Shown here: in pieces, positions 47,474 to 58,387 of the stretch
How the letters are laid out: each line of letters begins with the position of its first letter
Position numbering within the stretch: position 1 is the stretch's first letter
Assembly: GCA_907165275.2 (NCBI GenBank)
Contig: OU015662.1
Coordinates: 7,943,501-8,007,500, forward strand
DNA length: 64,000 nucleotides
Source: Zygaena filipendulae
Taxonomy: Eukaryota; Arthropoda; Insecta; Lepidoptera; Zygaenidae
Direction of reading: 5' to 3'
Position numbers and translations under genes: made by a program
Notes under the pieces: generated by a model
Seen by the model: only the letters and a program-made list of their open reading frames with translations
The model's database searches: none
What the model was told of the DNA's origin: nothing

Positions 47474-50265
47474 TTATAGCTAGGGAGCTGGTGGCAATTT
47501 AGGTATATGATTTCATTGTCGTTGATACCACGACGTAATGTAGTCTGGAGTTATATTAACTAGAAAATCTAGGTGGCGAGCTCAGATAGCATTATTTTTT
47601 TTTTATAAATAATTTTGAAATTAAAAAAAAAAATGTCATATTATCGTTTTTATCATCAATTATAGCTTATTAAATACATTTCACAGAAAGTGAAATTAAA
47701 GCTGGCAGAAGTCAGGATGGTGGGAGTTTTTATAAAAATAAATATTAAACTGTTAGAAAAATAAGCTATGCTATATCATTCCATCGTCTTTTCGAGAATT
47801 ATTTTTATTTTTGTAAAGTATTTCTAAATTTAAGAAAAAAGTGGCAGACGTCTACATCTCTGATTTTACATGTAATATAAAAAACAATTATGACATAATT
47901 ATGAGGGCAGTGACGAAGTCTTCTCGCATAGTATAGTTTGTGTGACGTTTTGCCTTACGCAGATTTTGGAACGCATCCTCCTGGGTGTCATATTTGAAAG
48001 GAAAAGGAAACTTAGTCCATACAGCCAATTTAGTTATTTCTTTCTTCTTCTGAAGTGATTTACATCGAAATGCATTGGTGAGATGCATTTCATAGCTTTA
48101 CCGGAATTTCTGGAAGATAATTTTTTGTAAAAACTTAAATGCTCCGAGTGTTGCTTAGGTATATAAATAAATAAGTAAGCTACTTTGTCTAGTTATGTTA
48201 TGTTAATGATGAATGGCGGTGTTTGGATAAACCTGTAGAGGTTTTTAACACCTTTAAGAAATTATGAATGGAAAAAACAATTTATATTTACTTTAAATAA
48301 ATAAATATATAAAATTCTCACACATTCGAAGTATACTCGAACTCGAGATAAATTTCGAACATTAAATCGAGATGAAGTCGACATTTCTGGAATAAAAGCT
48401 ATTCGAATTGCTTCGACTGGTCGGGAGCGGTCGAGACGTAGATTTCAAATTCAAATCTGCTAAAAATATCCAATAGCAGTGTCTTGCATGACAGTTTCAG
48501 AAGTTGTTTTATGGAATTTTGCCTATAATGCATGTAGCCAGTTTCAAGTAAAATTAATTAGATCAATGTATTTTCTAAAGAAATGCTTCGTTGTACGGTT
48601 TGAAATTGCAAGCCACGGTACTATAGCTTGCAAGAACTTTTTTGGAGCTCTTAGAGGAAACCGAAGAAATCAGCTCGAAATGTCATATATCTCCTTGAGC
48701 TCATAAAAAACCGTCACTGTGAAAATTATTATCCAATGCAGCACCTTATAACACAACAATATCCATTTTCAACCATTTTTTATGGACATGAAAATAAATA
48801 ACCAAACCGCCATCTTTGATTCCCACCAAAAAACTCCAAAAGTTGTTGTTATTTTTTATCTTCGCCCTTTTTGTGACAGGCAAGGGCTGTTGAGGCATGT
48901 ATTAATAAATATACTCTGTGTTAAGTGCTAAGGTGGAAATTAACTGCAACTTCATCGCTAAAAGTTTCGATTAAGCATCTCGGCAACGTACTTAGATGTA
49001 AATATATCTTCAGAAAAAAAAGAATAAAAGAATCTTAGTCATTACAGCTAATTTAGAAGGTGTGAAATAAGATTCCATTGACTTCCCCCAAAAAGGTAAA
49101 AAAAAAACATATATTATGCTTTACGATCGTTCACGATCCATACTACGCACACTAATTTAAACAAAATTAAGTCTCCAGCCAATAAAACTTCTACAATACT
49201 GCCAACCTATAAGGAATGACGTAGAAAAAAAAAAGAAAACCACCATTTCTCTTAGTTCCACCTCAGAAGAATAAGTTCTCACTGTGGGAACTAGGACACT
49301 ACTGCAGAAAAAAGTTATTGCCACATGGTGGGACTAGGACACTTGATGTAAAAGTGATAAAAGTAAGAACTTTTTTTGGTACAAATATGTTAGTTCTTGA
49401 TATAAAATGAAAGCTGCTGCCGTTTTAGCTCCAGATGAATCGTGTATAATGGAATGGATACGGCTTTCGCGTAAGCTTTTACTGGGAACGTTTTAAATAC
49501 ACTATAAACTTGAAGTCTAGTTAGTAGTTCGATTTGTGTTGAGAATAGGAGATTTGAAACAGGTTCGAAGAAACAGGTTCGAGAATTGAGAATTTGTGGT
49601 TGACATAACCATGATAAACTAATTAGTAAACAAAGAAATAAAACTGACGTCCAATTTGCTCACATGCCGCCAAAAGTATAGATGCTCCAAACTGTATTAC
49701 AGCATGCTTGTTTGGAGCATCCTCTAACGTGTTTTGGAGTATCTACATTTCTCTCTTTCTCTCTGTGACCTTCATTCCCGGTTTCAAACCACCTATTCTT
49801 TCTAAGTTTCTTTTTCATGCGAACCAATACACAAATAATATTAGTGAGTGTGTACTTGTACTCTCTTGCAGCTGTCCTCAGTTAGTAAAATACTTCTACC
49901 TTCGAAAAGACAGTGTCGATTTTGTCTGCCTTTCTCATTTTTATACTTCTCCTAACTAATAGAAATATTATTCTTAAGGATGTTATAATTTATTGTTGAT
50001 TTTATACTTTACATTTTTTTCGACAATACAGATTATTAATGCAACATCATCATGTTGGCAGAAGTGTTTTTTTTTATCTCTTATAATATTACTCTAAAAC
50101 ACAGCAGGAAAAACTTCTGCCACTAGTATTTTTTTTTTTTTATATTACATACAATTTATTAAGACTATCGACAGAAGCGATGATATCGCATAGACACCTA
50201 TTTTTTTCAATTATTTTCCTTAGTACCTGACAGAAAAATTACTGCCACCAGCTCCCTAGCTATAA
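47474..50265. mobile_element. 2.8 kb terminal-inverted-repeat element of unknown class
   Basis: TTATAGCTAGGGAGCTGGTG then GCA at 47,474 is inverted exactly at 50,243-50,265. TGGCAGAAGT-like motifs cluster near both ends (47,703; 47,842; 50,056; inverted at 50,112). The interior has short open frames but no transposase I recognise. Alternatively the two ends may belong to separate insertions. Confidence 0.5.
47967..48083. repeat. Dispersed repeat, inverted at 51,180-51,300
   Basis: ACGCATCCTCCTGGGTGTCA, TATTTGAAAGGAAAAGGAAA and ACATCGAAATGCATTGGTGA recur in inverse order at 51.2 kb. Open frames across both copies exist only because of this repeat. Confidence 0.65.
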
Positions 50266-50335
50266 ATTTGTGGTTTGTGGTCTTTGTTTTGTACTCTTTG
50301 TAGTTTGTGGTTGTGACTTGTGAGTTCTGTTTTAA

Positions 50336-50582
50336 GCGCTTATTACATTTCCCAATTTCAAGGCACCAATCTAGGGCCCTAACCTAAATCGGATACTATT
50401 TAGGATCGGTGAGTGAGAGAGAGAGCGAGTGATCACACTACATTAAAATGTAACCTAGAGTAGTCGAGTTAGGGTACAATTTTGTGTAGTGTGATTACTC
50501 GCTCTCTCACTCACGGACCCTAAATTGTATTCGATTTAGAGCCCTAAATTGGTGCTCTGAAATTGCAAAGTGTAATAAGCTC
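50336..50582. mobile_element. Fold-back MITE, GCTTATTACA ends
   Basis: Two about 110-bp arms: GCTTATTACA, GGCACCAATCTAGGGCCCTA-like and GTGAGTGAGAGAG blocks in mirror order around the centre. A half-copy lies inside the Helitron at 40,438. Confidence 0.75.
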
Positions 50583-51699
50583 ATTATAGACGCCATTATA
50601 AATTATTAAAGAAGAAGAAGAAGTTCTGTTCTATATGTCTAGTTTGTGAATCTGTTTTCTGTTGTAGATGGTCATCCCCCGCTCTACAAACTTTAAAACT
50701 GTCTTATCACTCGTACATACTCCTTTCATAAAAGTCCTCGCTAATTTTATAGAAACCCATAACTTAAACTTCTAATAGTAGTGGCTAACAGTAGCATCGG
50801 TTGCACTGCCGTTTAAAAAAAAAGGAAAAAAGAAAACTAAAACCTAATAATAAAATAACTACTTGGTTTTTTGGTGTGTATAGCATGTCTAGTCTAAATA
50901 ACTTTACTGTAGGTAGTATTGTTTAGTGCTGGTTGGGCCCAAATCTAAATTAATTCATTACCGATCATTAATTATCGGGCTCCAACGTATCCAAAGAGTA
51001 TATAACCACTACGTTATTCTCTCAACTATGAACTACGTGACATTAGGCGGAGTCACTGTGGCAACACGAGGGCAACACATAGTGCCCGAAGTAGGCATGG
51101 GCTAAACGTGTCCGACCAAGGATTGGATATGTCACATATCCTTCTAGTAAAAGATATGTATCCTGATAGCATATCCATATCCGCATCTCACCAATGCATT
51201 TCGATGTAAATAACTTCAGAAGAAGAAAAATACTACTGACTTGGCTGTATGAACTAAGTTTCCTTTTCCTTTCAAATATGACACCCAGGAGGATGCGTTT
51301 ATATGTGAGGATGTTTAATATTTGACAAGTGAAGGAGTTGTTACAACTCCGCTTCGGGATGCATATCCAACAAGTATCTCTAAATAGTTTGTGATATCCA
51401 AAGATATATACGGGTCCGGAGTTACCCATGTCTAGCCCGAAGCCATAAACCAAAGAAGTAGATGGTCAAGGACAAGGTCATCATCCGTCATGGGGTTGTA
51501 ACTTTTGTAGGTACCTAATAATTAATATTTTCTCTATCAGAATCAGAATTCTGAACTTGTGGTAATTAGTGCGAAAAATGTGATTTTGTACTGACTGATC
51601 AAATAAACAGTGACAAAATTTGAGCATCCTTTAACCTTTTATTAAAAAAAATATTACTGCACCTGCAATCCGTATTTCGTTATTGTAAAATTGCAAAAG
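50583..51699. other. Upstream region of HIGD2A
   Basis: Contains the 51,180-51,300 repeat copy (see 47,967). A 136-codon minus-strand open frame across it is rejected because it runs through the repeat. The HIGD2A promoter and 5' UTR must lie in the last few hundred bases; no clear core element was identified. Confidence 0.4.
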
Positions 51700-51829
51700 A
51701 TGTCTGACGACGAGCCAACGGATTTGGATTGGGTGAAATTACGTAGGGAAATGGGCAGTACGCATCACACTGAAACATCAAAGGAAAAATTTATTAGGAA
51801 ATTATCTCAAAATCCATTCGTGCCCATAG
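51700..51829 (+). CDS. HIGD2A: HIGD2A exon 1
   Basis: 130 bp from ATG to the donor CCCATAG|GTGAG; encodes residues 1-43 and the first base of Gly44. Confidence 0.92.
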
Positions 51830-52108
51830 GTGAGAAAAATTCAATTCGTCGTTCATAATTCGTTCTTGTAAAATGCTGCCACTTGCGGCTGTTATTTTAA
51901 TGTTCCGACTTGTGATGATTATGGTGATTTTTATATTTCAGGTTGTCTCGCTACAGCTGGTGCATTATCTTATGGTTTATGGAGCTTCAGGACTGGAAGG
52001 AAAAGATTATCTCAACAGATGATGAGAGTACGAATAGTTGCACAAGGGTTTACTATCACAGCTCTAGTGGTTGGTGTTATGATGACAGCTGGAAAATCAA
52101 TAAACTAA
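51700..52108 (+). CDS. HIGD2A: HIG1 domain family member 2A (respiratory supercomplex factor), two exons
   Basis: Exons 51,700-51,829 and 51,942-52,108 join (ATAG|GTGAG ... TTTCAG|GTTGT) to give 98 residues, a normal length for the family. The N-terminal 30 residues are acidic and hydrophilic (MSDDEPTDLDWVKLRREMGS). The HIG1 domain spans about residues 28-94. It has KLSQNPFVPIG, a first membrane helix at about 42-58 (GCLATAGALSYGLW), a basic loop RTGRKRLSQQMMRVRIVAQG and a second helix at about 75-92. HIG1 type 2 proteins (yeast Rcf1 relatives) sit in the mitochondrial inner membrane and assist cytochrome c oxidase and supercomplex assembly. The start ATG is the only one giving the family N-terminus, and TAA follows the second helix closely. 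The gene looks intact. Confidence 0.93.
51942..52108 (+). CDS. HIGD2A: HIGD2A exon 2
   Basis: 167 bp after acceptor TATATTTCAG; encodes the rest of the HIG1 domain to TAA at 52,106-52,108. The 112-bp intron is short, as is common in insects. Confidence 0.92.
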
Positions 52109-52820
52109 TCATTTGGGATTGGATTGCTTCAGATAAAAGTTATAATGTACATAAAAATTGCATTTCTTGTTAGCTACAAAATGAATATTTAGCCAAGATT
52201 ATTGATCATTGTAGTTGAGTTTATTAAAATTCTTGAGATAAACAGTGTAATTAATACAATGATAGACCTATACTTAGATACCCATATTTTTTATTGAATA
52301 CACTAGCAAGGACTATGCTTCTTCCTTGCAAAGGTTGTCTAATACTTGTAAAAATAGAAAAATATGTTCAACAAATATGGTTAAGTAATTTTAAATAGTA
52401 AAGTGATAAATTGCAAAATTTGTTCTGCAAAAACTATTGTGAATTTTATTTTTATTGCATACTTAATCATAACTGTTTTAAACATGTTTTTATAATTAGC
52501 AAATCTCTGAACTCAAATCTCAATAGAAGATGCAGTTATTAGACTTGTGGAAGTAATGTGAGTAATATTACTAGAGTGATATCACTCCATGAGGTGATTT
52601 GACATCAACCATTGCATGAGTGGTGAGAGAATCATCACACTAGCATACTGTAATATCTCAGATGTTTTAGACAGACACAGATTTTCCTTTAGAATGCATC
52701 AAGTAATGTTTAAGATACGTAATGTTTGTTTGATTTTGAAGGCTATGACCACTACACTAGGTTCATTTTTCTTAAGAATGTGTCGAGTAATGTTTGAGAG
52801 AGTAATGATTGAGTGATAAG
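52109..52820 (+). other. HIGD2A 3' flank
   Basis: AT-rich. No unambiguous polyadenylation signal assigned; no further gene. Confidence 0.4.
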
Positions 52821-53058
52821 TGGACGCAGATAAGCAATAACATGTTAACCCACAAAATTAAGTTATTGATTCAGAACGATTTATTGAGAGTTAGGAAACG
52901 TTTTTTAGTTATGTGTTTACCTTAAGACATTGCTTAAATATGTAACTAAATATTGAACATAAAAAATGTTGACACAAAATGGCGGTCCTACTTTTAAAAC
53001 ACGATTTACTCAAAATTTCTCCAGTGTGGGTTAACACACTATTGCTTATCTATGTCCA
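52821..53058. repeat. Fold-back MITE, 238 bp
   Basis: TGGACGCAGATAAGCAATA with TGTTAACCCACA at the left, mirrored by TGTGGGTTAACA and TATTGCTTATCTATGTCCA at the right. Confidence 0.75.
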
Positions 53059-53126
53059 AGAAATTTTTGTGAGTGATATCACCCGACCAGAAAAGTAGGT
53101 AGGTAATGCCTAATCACACCACACTG

Positions 53127-53214
53127 AAAGCCTGAAAGGTGATGTTTCGCCTCAGAAGAATAAAGTGTTTCACTAATGTGTTAGACATTAGGGAAACATC
53201 ACCTTTCAGGCTTT
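53127..53214. repeat. Fold-back MITE with perfect 22-bp arms
   Basis: AAAGCCTGAAAGGTGATGTT then TC, mirrored exactly after a 44-bp loop. Confidence 0.8.
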
Positions 53215-53357
53215 GCAGTTATGTGTTAACTGTTGTCTGTTAGATAGCAGAGTTATCTCAATATTGTAGGGATATAAAAAATATTCGACTTTATATTAAT
53301 CGATTATTTTTTTTATAATAATCGATTTTTTTACAAAAATAGATTTTCCTTTATAAC

Positions 53358-55043
53358 AGGTGGAGACGACAATACGACAATAAATGAAAACACCGGCAGT
53401 ACTTATATACAGGGTATAATGAAACTATCAAAATAGAGTCCCTAATATCGAAATTATCACGTAAAGGTTAACAACCTCCGTATTGTAAAAATACGCCACG
53501 TTGCCAACTCGCAGTGACTTTCAGCACGCGAGGCGCCAATCAGATGGCACCGTGCGCGTGCGCAGTTGCCGCTCTTATCAAGTTAGTGAACCATTATTAA
53601 CCATAATGGTGTTCTATTTTTAACCGACTTCCAAAAAGGAGGAGGTTCTATGTTCGATTGTATGTATGTTTTTTTTTTTTTTTTTTTTTTTTTTATGTAT
53701 GTTCACCGATTACTCGAAGACGGTTGGACCGATTTGAAAAATTCTTTTTTTGTTTGAAAGGGTATACTCCCAATTAGGTCCCATTGCCACCAAGTCCAGA
53801 TCTGATGATGGAATCTTGGAGAAATCGAGGGAACTCTTCAAAATTTATAGGCACACCTATAGCGATTTGGGTATTTTTTATAGTAAATCGTTCATTTGCT
53901 TTTGAAAAGTTAAATTTGAAGAAGTGGAACTGATGATGAAGACCACAGATGGTCATCGGAACTACTCAACAATAATACGTATTTCACGGATTCCGATTGG
54001 AGCGATTTCAAAAATTGTTTTTTTGTTTGAAAGGAGATACTCCCAAATTTATTCCATTGTCACCAAGTCGAGATCTGATGATGGGATCTTGGAGTAATCG
54101 AGGGAACTCTTCAAAAATAATAGGTACAACTATAGCGATTTTTGGATTTTTTATAGTAAATCGTTTATTTGCTTTTGGAAAGTAAAATTTGAAGAAGTGG
54201 AACTGATGATGAAGACCACAGATGGTCATCAGAACTACTAAATAATAGGTATTTCACAGATTCCGATTCGTTAACTTTAATATGGTTTCTAAACAATTTA
54301 TGCTCGTCACAATGTATATGGTGAAGTGGAACTGATGATGATGTACCAGGAGAACTCCTCAATAATTAACGTCCCTGCGTCGGGAAAAGCAATATTTTGT
54401 AAAAGGTGATGAGCAGTTGACATAAGGCTATTGCAACTTAGAGAAATTACGAACTAAGTCACTTAAAAGCGAGAAATAAACAAATTTTTAACAAAAAAAT
54501 TAAAACCGACTTCCAAAAACACAAAACTAAAAATCTTAAAAATAAAACGCTAAAAATAACAACATACCGATTTAATCCAAAAGACAAAAACACACGTAAT
54601 ATTATTATTGGTTTGTGCTACTACTAATCGGTATGAAGTCGGTGACAAGCCAAATATGGAGGAGGTAGATGGGCTAAGTCGACTCCCGCCACCAGCTCTT
54701 CGTGAGCAGGACAACCCAAGTGGGCAGACACCAGCGGGCTTGTCACCGAATTCAAACCGATTAGTAGTAGCACAAACCAATAATAATATTACGTGTGTTT
54801 TTGTCTTTTGGATTAAATCGGTATGTTGTTATTTTTAGCGTTTTATTTTTAAGATTTTTAGTTTTGTGTTTTTGGAAGTCGGTTTTAATTTTTTTGTTAA
54901 AAATTTGTTTTATTTATTTATTTTCAATTTTTGTCCTATTTTGTTTATTCCAAAAATTTGGTTTCGATTTTAGGACTTGTTATACTCTGAAAGATTAGTA
55001 TTGCCGGTGTTTTCATTTATTGTCGTCCCCACTTTGTATAAGA
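53358..55043. mobile_element. Outer fold-back element split by the 1.3 kb element
   Basis: GACAATAAATGAAAACACCG lies near 53,376 and its inverse near 54,998-55,030 (CGGTGTTTTCATTTATTGTC), with flanking AGGTGGAGACGAC-like sequence. AACCGACTTCC element copy C sits between them, so it apparently inserted into an older palindromic element. Confidence 0.6.
53621..54885 (+). mobile_element. 1.3 kb AACCGACTTCC element, copy C
   Basis: Full-length partner of copy A with the same order: AACCGACTTCCAAAAA, T run (shorter here), two tandem modules, then the 380-bp terminal palindrome (about 54,500-54,885) with the same GC-rich loop. It differs from A at only scattered sites by eye, implying recent activity. 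Confidence 0.85.
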
Positions 55044-55823
55044 CGTATTCGATTATTTTTAATGTAATTTTATTTCATATACTGGACATAACGTTTCATT
55101 TTATTTTGATCATGGACCAATAATTCTATAAATTGTTAGGGATATAAAAAGAATATATTTTTAATAATCGGTTTTATTTTTAACGAAAATCTATTTTAAG
55201 AAATCGGTTATTATTGAGAAGAGAAAAATGATGGTTCTTCTGGTGTTGCAGATGTCAATGGGCGGCGGTAAGCACTTACCATCAGGTATGCCGCCTGCCC
55301 GTTTAACCCCTTTGATAAAAAAAAAATCGGAGCCTTTTGGTGGGATTTTAGCAGAAATGGGCGTCAGTTTTATTTCTTTGTTTTACAAATTAGTGTGATT
55401 AATATTGTGTGAATGTGGTGGATTTTGCACAATAATAGTGATCGTGAAAAAAAAACATACACACAGTCGAATGCAGAACCTCAACCTCAACACCCATGAC
55501 TTGCACGTCATGGGTGTTGTTTGCTAGTAGGGTGTGCCATAGAGATTCGATGAGATGCCATGAGATCGTCGATTTAATTGTATTTATGTATTATTACTAT
55601 GTATAATCGATTATAGTAATTTGCACTCATTTTATTTTCTAGATCATTCCAGAAATTTTTAGAACTTTCTAGAACATTTCAGATCAATAATAACCATTTT
55701 ACAGGTCTTGGAGCTTTTTAGATCTTTCCTGAAGTCCTCATTAGAAAAGGCCAGAAACATTTTTTTTTCGCTTCCACCCAACGCGACCAAACTCCCTTAC
55801 TCCCCCACCTCGATACCAAGAGG

Positions 55824-55896
55824 TAAAACGTAGTGATTACCTTCTCTCTGCCAAGAGGTATTTACTTACCAGAGAGAAGGTAATCACTACGTTTTA
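55824..55896. repeat. Perfect 27-bp-arm hairpin
   Basis: TAAAACGTAGTGATTACCTT then CTCTCTG, mirrored exactly. One arm recurs alone at 30,750. Confidence 0.85.
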
Positions 55897-55985
55897 ATTT
55901 ACCATCCCAACGGGAAGTCGATTGGAGTTGGTGGTGATAGAGAAAACCTGTCTTTACGTGCTAAAATAGCATTTAATACATAATA

Positions 55986-56104
55986 CTAGCTGTGCCCCGC
56001 GGTTTCACCCGCGGTAATTTCGGAGTTCCCGCGGGAATTCTGGAATAAAAAGTACCCTATTTCCACACACCATCCACACTTTCACATTTATAATATTAGT
56101 AGGA
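55986..56104 (-). mobile_element. Helitron-like element, internally deleted
   Basis: Both ends are intact (minus 5' TCCTACTAATATTATAAATG; 3' CCGCGGGTGAAACCGCGGGG then CACAGCTAG) but the middle is lost, leaving 119 bp. It has the cleanest termini of the family in this window. Confidence 0.85.
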
Positions 56105-56334
56105 TAACACCAGGCCAGCGACACTCCCTTGAACCAAAAGTTACTATGGATTTATGCGCGAACTTTTTTACCAACTTTGGAATACTTAACCAATTTTCTA
56201 TGACCGCGTCATACATTGAATTGGTATAGTTGGCACGAAATGCTTTCATAAATTGGATCAGCGAATTCAGCGATTAGTATGGAAGTGCTTACTAAGTGAT
56301 TATTTGCTCAGTGGATAACACGTGGTAAAATTAA

Positions 56335-56426
56335 CTAACATAAAATATTTGTGCCCTATTTGACAATAACTTGACCCAGTGTTTAGGTAAGTAACGTAAA
56401 CGAGCACAAAGAAAAGAGGCGTGAGT
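56335..56426 (+). repeat. About 90-bp direct repeat, first copy
   Basis: TAACATAAAATATTTGTGCC through GTAACGTAAACGAGCACAAA recurs at 57,475-57,565 with few mismatches, about 1.14 kb away. Confidence 0.8.
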
Positions 56427-56574
56427 GCAATGCGGGTGGAGGGAGTAGCCTAAACCTCAGGCCTAAACCTCAGGCCTAAACGATCACAGCGCGCGCTCGC
56501 TACGGCTAAAATTTACATTTTCGTCGCTGACTTGAGCTGTCAAATCCATATTGCAGTGAACGTTTTCGAGTCCC

Positions 56575-56680
56575 TGTATTGTACAGCACCGGAAAAGGCG
56601 ACACCGGAATGCACGACACGAGATTGTACGACACCGGAATGTACAGCACCGGAATTGGCGACACCGGATTTCATGGCCTA
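56575..56680 (+). repeat. Array of a 15-bp GTACGACACCGGAAT unit
   Basis: About six degenerate units alternate GTACGACACCGGAAT and GTACAGCACCGGAAT, ending GGCGACACCGG. Confidence 0.85.
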
Positions 56681-56689
56681 GCCGACTTC

Positions 56690-57474
56690 GTGCTCCGTTT
56701 AGTAGTATTCAATACAATGCAGGTAGTAAGTAGGTAGTTAGTAGTTACTGTCTCAAAATCTGATGGAAATTCAAATAACAAGTCCGAGTGTAATATTTAG
56801 TAATGTAATTATTATTTTTCACTTTAATGAATTGTTACAACTTGTTATATTCTTTTTTTTTGCATAATATATCGAAACTTCGTGGTCACACCTAAGAATT
56901 AATCGAATAAATGTCACCTTATTTTGTCTTAAGCGCATCGCCGGCCGCTACCGCGGCTCGCTCGCTACGCTCGCTCGGCTCGCGAGACCTGGTCATCAGT
57001 AACAACCTAACCTAATAAAGAATGTCGGGTACCTATACTACTTTGAAATCTGTTCATGATGTGGCCTTGATAGTAATGTTCTCATTACTTTTTACTTATT
57101 TCAATAAATAGCTTATAGTGACATCATCGCCACACTAGTACCTACTATAGGATAGGTGTAGGAAAAATGACATAAATCAGGCGAAGCTAACCGCTCGCCA
57201 GTCGCTTCCCGTTCGCCAGTTAATACAGTTTTGGTTCCTTTCTTTTCGTAACTTTTATAATCTGTACAATCTGTATAGGGCACATACATAGCTCGTGGAA
57301 ATAATAATTATAAGGTGTAAACTAAGGGACCAGATTTAGTGTATTGTACTCTAAGTCTATACAGTAAAATATATAGAGTGGTCCGTTGTTTGATTATCCT
57401 GCCTATAGACTGTAACATAATAACGTAATGGGCATAAACACTAACATAAAACCTAATAATCATCACCAATAAAT
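56690..57474. other. Non-coding interval between 15-bp arrays
   Basis: AT-rich with one GC-rich patch near 56,938-56,993 (GGCTCGCTCGCTACGCTCGC). No gene. Confidence 0.45.
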
Positions 57475-57565
57475 CTAACATAAAATATATGTGCCGTATT
57501 TGACAATAACTTGACCCAGTATTTAGGTAAGTAACGTAAACGAGCACAAACAAAGGAGGCGTGAT
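57475..57565 (+). repeat. About 90-bp direct repeat, second copy
   Basis: See 56,335. It lies just upstream of the second 15-bp array. Confidence 0.8.
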
Positions 57566-57587
57566 TTCATCGACCAATAGGAGCGGT

Positions 57588-57690
57588 GTCACTAATTCCG
57601 GTGCTGTACATTCCGGTGTCGTACAATCCAGTGTCGCGCATTCCAGTGCTGTACATTCCAGTGTCGTACATTATCGTGTTGTGAATTCCT
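57588..57690 (-). repeat. Inverted array of the 15-bp unit
   Basis: About six units in the opposite orientation (ATTCCGGTGTCGTAC and ATTCCAGTGCTGTAC). Confidence 0.85.
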
Positions 57691-57731
57691 GGTTCCCAAC
57701 GTTTTCTAATCGTTTTTGAGATTAATTTAAT

Positions 57732-57890
57732 ATGGTCCCAGTAAGATGTGTTATTGTGAATTGTAACAACACCAAGAAAAATAGCGACTAAATTTTACCA
57801 ATTCTCAAGAACGTGGTGGAAACGAGACCAAAGAAATAAGTGGATAATTGGCGTAAGAAAAAAAAAAGTAAGCCCCAGTAGGCTCATTTC
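57732..57890 (+). pseudogene. Decayed THAP zinc-finger domain
   Basis: MVPVRCVIVNCNNTKKNS supplies the C-x4-C start of a THAP domain. After a stop and frame shift, FYQFSRTWWKRDQRNKWIIG then VRK matches the conserved F..FP ... W region. The later Cys-His pair is not preserved. It could derive from a P-element-like transposon or a retroposed THAP gene. Confidence 0.6.
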
Positions 57891-58011
57891 TCACTGAAAA
57901 CAACAATTTGAATGTTATTGGCAATAATGTTACTGACTACCACCGTCCAAATTTCTCTAATATAGTAAAATAACACAAGATTTCATTATTATTTTTCACA
58001 ATATTTACTCA

Positions 58012-58202
58012 CTAGCTGTGCCCCGAGGTTTCACCCGCGGTAATTACAGAGTTTCCGCGGGAATTCCGGGATAAAAAGTATCCTATGTACTTTCTGTATC
58101 CCTGACAACGTGCATGCCAAATTTCATCCAAATCCGTTCTGCCGTTTTTGCGTGATTGAGTAACAAACATCCACAATTTCACATTTATAATACATAGTAG
58201 GA
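58012..58202 (-). mobile_element. Helitron-like element, complete
   Basis: Minus 5' TCCTACTATGTATTATAAAT; core CGGATTTGGATGAAATTTGG; hairpin ACCGCGGGTGAAACCTCGGG, then CACAGCTAG|T. Confidence 0.85.
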
Positions 58203-58301
58203 TAGGATTCTCGCTTGACTTGAATATTTCCATAATGGCCACCTGTTACGTGGCGCTGTCGTCGCGCACGGTCCCAATAGCTCCGGTGCTCAGAAGAATA
58301 A

Positions 58302-58352
58302 CTTGGTGTCACCAATTCCGGTGCCGTTCATTCCGGTGTCGTACAATATCGG
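58302..58352 (-). repeat. Short third array of the 15-bp unit
   Basis: Two units plus the GGTGACACC terminal motif, in the orientation of the 57,588 array. Confidence 0.75.
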
Positions 58353-58387
58353 CAATCGTGTTGTGCTGTGCAATGTGCATTCCTAAA

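Noticed and set aside
51043..51453. 136-codon minus-strand frame
   Set aside because: Runs through a dispersed repeat shared with 47,967-48,083 and has no family resemblance.
51943..52173. 76-codon frame over HIGD2A exon 2
   Set aside because: Wrong frame; the correct frame gives the HIG1 domain.
54550..54838. 76-codon frames on both strands starting MVCATTNR
   Set aside because: They are mirror images produced by the terminal palindrome of the element, not genes.
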